From an uncultured Clostridia bacterium (lineage in GTDB: Bacteria > Bacillota > Clostridia > Oscillospirales > Acutalibacteraceae), in assembly GCA_947624755.1 (NCBI GenBank), contig CANQLQ010000107.1:1-6897 (forward strand): DNA of 6,897 bases, given 5' to 3'. The notes beneath the pieces are model-generated. The model was not told the origin of the DNA, ran no database searches, and saw only the letters and a program-made list of their open reading frames with translations. The position numbers and the translations under genes are program-made. Positions 4,704-6,897 of this stretch are shown here, in pieces. Each line of letters starts with the position of its first letter. Within the stretch, counting starts at the first letter, position 1.

Positions 4704-5345
4704 ATGTTTGAGCGATTTAAAGAAGATTTGCAGTGCGTCAAGGACAGGGATCCTGCCGCACGCAGTTTTTTAGAAATAATGCTGCTTTATCCGGGCTTTA
4801 AAGCTGTTCGTATGCACCGCAGAGCGCATTGGTATTATAATCATAAAATGTTTTTTCTCGCAAGAGCCGTATCTCAGCGCTGTGTAAAAAAGACAAATAT
4901 AGAAATTCATCCGGGAGCAACTATAGGACGAAGACTTTTCATTGACCACGGCACAGGCGTTGTTATCGGAGAAACAACGATAATCGGCGACGACTGCACA
5001 ATTTATCAAGGCGTCACTCTCGGCGGTACTGGTAAAGAACACGGCAAACGACATCCGACTCTCGGCAATAACGTAATGGTAGGTTCTGGTGCAAAAGTTC
5101 TCGGACCGTTCAAAGTCGGCGACAATTCCAACATTGCTTCGGGCGCAGTTGTACTTTCCGAAATTCCGCCCAATTCAACCGCAGTAGGCGTTCCTGCAAA
5201 AATAGTCAAACAAAACGGAATAAGAGTTGACATTCTTGACCATGTTCACGTTCCCGACCCGGTAAATCAGGAACTTTGCGCCCTTCGCTATAAGATTGAA
5301 GAGCTCGAAAAAAAGGTTTCAATGTATGAAAATGCCAATAATTAA
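4704..5345 (+). CDS. cysE: Serine O-acetyltransferase
   Basis: CysE acetylates L-serine with acetyl-CoA to give O-acetylserine, the carbon skeleton for cysteine. This is the short (213-residue) form common in Bacillota. An N-terminal helical region (1-60) precedes a left-handed beta-helix of hexapeptide repeats from about 65 to 170. Catalytic residues are visible in IDHGTGVVIGET (D81, H82) and GGTGKEHGKRHP (H117), matching the Asp-His pair and second His of known enzymes. AVGVPAKIV (160-168) is the canonical end of the beta-helix. The C-terminal tail (185-213) is charged and helical; in other CysE proteins the C-terminus carries feedback inhibition and the contact with cysteine synthase, not testable here. 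GGAG lies seven bases before the ATG. It is the second gene of the T-box operon, 92 nt after pgsA and 33 nt before cysS. Confidence 0.96.
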   Translation: MFERFKEDLQCVKDRDPAARSFLEIMLLYPGFKAVRMHRRAHWYYNHKMFFLARAVSQRCVKKTNIEIHPGATIGRRLFIDHGTGVVIGETTIIGDDCTIYQGVTLGGTGKEHGKRHPTLGNNVMVGSGAKVLGPFKVGDNSNIASGAVVLSEIPPNSTAVGVPAKIVKQNGIRVDILDHVHVPDPVNQELCALRYKIEELEKKVSMYENANN

Positions 5346-5378
5346 CCAAAATAAATTTACCTGAAAGGATAGAGAAGA

Positions 5379-6779
5379 ATGAAAATTTTCAACACTCTCA
5401 CAAGACAAAAGGAAGAACTTATACCAATCAAGGAAGGCGAATATAAAATCTACGCTTGCGGTCCGACAGTTTATAACTTTATTCATATCGGCAACGCAAG
5501 ACCGCTTTGTGTTTTCGATGTCCTTCGCAGATATCTTGAATACAGAGGAAACAAGGTTAATTTTGTTCAGAATTTTACCGATATTGACGACAAAATCATT
5601 CGCCGCGCAAATGAAGAAGGTCTGACATATAAAGAAATTTCCGAAAAATATATCGAAGAGTTCTGGAAAGATGCCAACGGTATGAATATCCGCAAGGCAA
5701 CAACTCACCCGAAAGCAACGGAAAATATTGATGAAATTATTGATATATGCTCTGCTCTTATTGAAAAAGGTTTTGCTTATGAAGCGGCAGGAGATGTATA
5801 TTTCAGCACAAAAAAATTTAAAGAGTACGGAAAGCTTTCTCACCAGCCGCTTGAAGACCTTGAGGCAGGGGCAAGAATAAACATAGGGGAAGTCAAAAGA
5901 GAACCTATGGATTTTGCTCTTTGGAAGTCCGCAAAACCGGGCGAGCCTTATTGGGAATCTCCATGGGGTCACGGAAGACCCGGCTGGCATATTGAATGTT
6001 CGGCGATGGTAAGACGATACCTCGGTAAGACAATTGATATTCACTGCGGCGGTCAGGATCTTATTTTCCCCCACCACGAAAATGAAATTGCGCAAAGTGA
6101 ATGCTGCAACGGCGTACCGTTCGCAAACTATTGGATGCATAACGGTTTTATTACTGTTGATAAAGTTAAAATGTCAAAGTCGCTCGGAAACTTCTTTACT
6201 GTCCGTGATGTCGCACAAGAATTTGGTTATGAACCGATTCGCTTTCTTATGATCTCCTGTCAGTACAGAAGTCCTATCAACTATAGCATTGATGCAATTA
6301 TGCAATGCAAGGCTTCGCTTGAAAGAATGTATACCTGCCGTAATAATCTTGACTTTGCGCTCAAGAACGCAAAAGAGGAAGCCGGCGAAAAGGACGCAGA
6401 AATTATAGACCTTATAAACAAACGCAAAGCGCAGTTTATTGAAGCAATGGAAGACGACCTTAACACAGCCGATGCCATAGGTGTAATTTTTGAGCTTGTG
6501 CGTGACCTTAATACTAATGTAAATGAAGGTATTCAGAGCAAGGCGCTTGTTGAATATGCAATTTCTTCCTTTGATGAACTTACGGACGTTCTCGGTCTGC
6601 TTTATAACCGTGAAAAAAAAGGTAGCCTTGACGGTGATATTGAAGCTCTTATTGAGCAAAGAAATGCTGCAAGAAAAGCAAAGAACTGGGCTGAAGCCGA
6701 CCGTATTCGTGACGAACTCAAAGCTCAGGGAATAATTCTTGAAGATACCGCTCAGGGGGTCAAGTGGCACAGAGCGTAA
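5379..6779 (+). CDS. cysS: Cysteinyl-tRNA synthetase
   Basis: This is a 466-residue class I aminoacyl-tRNA synthetase that charges tRNA-Cys. The HIGH signature is HIGN (36-39) in a Rossmann fold that starts at YACGPTVYNF. The KMSKS loop is VKMSKSLGN, with the motif at 264-268. Zinc ligands that allow discrimination against serine without editing are C27, C207 (HIECSAM), H232 and E236 (FPHHENE). The C-terminal part (about 310-466) is the helical DALR and anticodon-binding region, ending in the usual ARKAKNWAEADRIRDEL segment. The length is normal and the gene is intact. AAAGGA precedes the ATG by nine bases. It is the third gene of the operon. Its product lowers the uncharged tRNA-Cys pool that the T-box reads, which closes a feedback loop. 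Confidence 0.98.
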   Translation: MKIFNTLTRQKEELIPIKEGEYKIYACGPTVYNFIHIGNARPLCVFDVLRRYLEYRGNKVNFVQNFTDIDDKIIRRANEEGLTYKEISEKYIEEFWKDANGMNIRKATTHPKATENIDEIIDICSALIEKGFAYEAAGDVYFSTKKFKEYGKLSHQPLEDLEAGARINIGEVKREPMDFALWKSAKPGEPYWESPWGHGRPGWHIECSAMVRRYLGKTIDIHCGGQDLIFPHHENEIAQSECCNGVPFANYWMHNGFITVDKVKMSKSLGNFFTVRDVAQEFGYEPIRFLMISCQYRSPINYSIDAIMQCKASLERMYTCRNNLDFALKNAKEEAGEKDAEIIDLINKRKAQFIEAMEDDLNTADAIGVIFELVRDLNTNVNEGIQSKALVEYAISSFDELTDVLGLLYNREKKGSLDGDIEALIEQRNAARKAKNWAEADRIRDELKAQGIILEDTAQGVKWHRA

Positions 6780-6790
6780 TTAAATTAACA

Positions 6791-6856
6791 GGGTAACCGC
6801 TGAACAAATCGAAAGTGACCGCCATACGCACAAATCGGTTTGATCAGTGGTTGCTT
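6791..6856 (+). other. Structured spacer after cysS
   Basis: AACCGCTGA (6795-6803) pairs with TCAGTGGTT (6844-6852), nine pairs with one wobble, and the stem can be lengthened outward to 6791/6856 by one G-C and three wobble pairs. Inside it ACAAATCG occurs twice (6804-6811 and 6830-6837). No T-tract follows and no clear promoter is seen. It could be a leader structure of the next gene, a stabilising 3' end for the cysS mRNA, or a chance fold. Confidence 0.35.
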
Positions 6857-6879
6857 AGCGCTTACTAAAAGGAGATATT

Positions 6880-6897
6880 ATGTCAGACTGTAAAGAC
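6880..6897 (+). CDS. 5' end of an unidentified gene
   Basis: An ATG preceded by AAAAGGAG with five bases of spacing opens a frame encoding MSDCKD before the window ends. The ribosome binding site is strong and the gene has the same orientation as cysS, 100 nt downstream of its stop. Six residues do not allow identification. In other Bacillota cysS is often followed by the Mini-III RNase gene, but nothing here confirms that, and the long spacer suggests the gene may be separately controlled. Confidence 0.6.

Noticed and set aside
5319..6140. A 273-codon open frame on the minus strand.
   Set aside because: It lies antisense to cysS, which has every family motif intact. The antisense product is Phe/Cys/Ile-rich and unlike any family. 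The same holds for the antisense frame at 6174-6770.

Overview
The window looks like a chromosomal segment of a low-GC Gram-positive bacterium (Bacillota, class Clostridia, probably an Oscillospiraceae/Ruminococcus-like gut organism). The basis is AT-rich spacers, strong AAAGGAG-type ribosome binding sites, consensus sigma-A promoters, a T-box riboswitch, and a GC-rich intergenic inverted repeat with a GTAGGGGCGAC core. The genus is an inference; nothing here fixes it.

Layout. (1) Positions 1-544 carry no intact gene. They hold the 3' remnant of an unrecognised coding sequence (76-243) and three compact GC-rich hairpins that share a CGCGTA prefix. (2) Positions 545-3392, minus strand, form a tight four-gene operon, in transcription order: Cof-type HAD phosphatase, HD-domain phosphohydrolase, PF06541 (CmpB/DUF1113) membrane protein with a coiled-coil tail, and a TetR-family regulator. 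It is driven by an extended -10 promoter at 3448-3476. A perfect 9-1-9 palindrome lies at the predicted transcription start, a good candidate operator for the TetR protein encoded at the operon's end. (3) Positions 3477-3665 are the divergent spacer, with only a doubtful 30-codon ORF. (4) Positions 3666-6779, plus strand, form a cysteine T-box operon: perfect-consensus promoter, T-box leader with a TGC specifier, antiterminator and terminator, then pgsA (phosphatidylglycerophosphate synthase), cysE (serine acetyltransferase) and cysS (cysteinyl-tRNA synthetase). (5) After a 100-nt structured spacer, the first six codons of another plus-strand gene begin at 6880.

How the genes work together. 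In the plus-strand operon, uncharged tRNA-Cys should stabilise the antiterminator and raise expression of CysE, which makes O-acetylserine for cysteine synthesis, and of CysS, which charges tRNA-Cys. PgsA, a phospholipid enzyme, is the first gene behind the switch and is the unexpected member. The minus-strand operon combines two putative phosphohydrolases, an uncharacterised membrane protein and a regulator; its substrate and physiological role cannot be read from the sequence. No RNA genes other than the T-box leader, no CRISPR array and no intact insertion sequence were seen.
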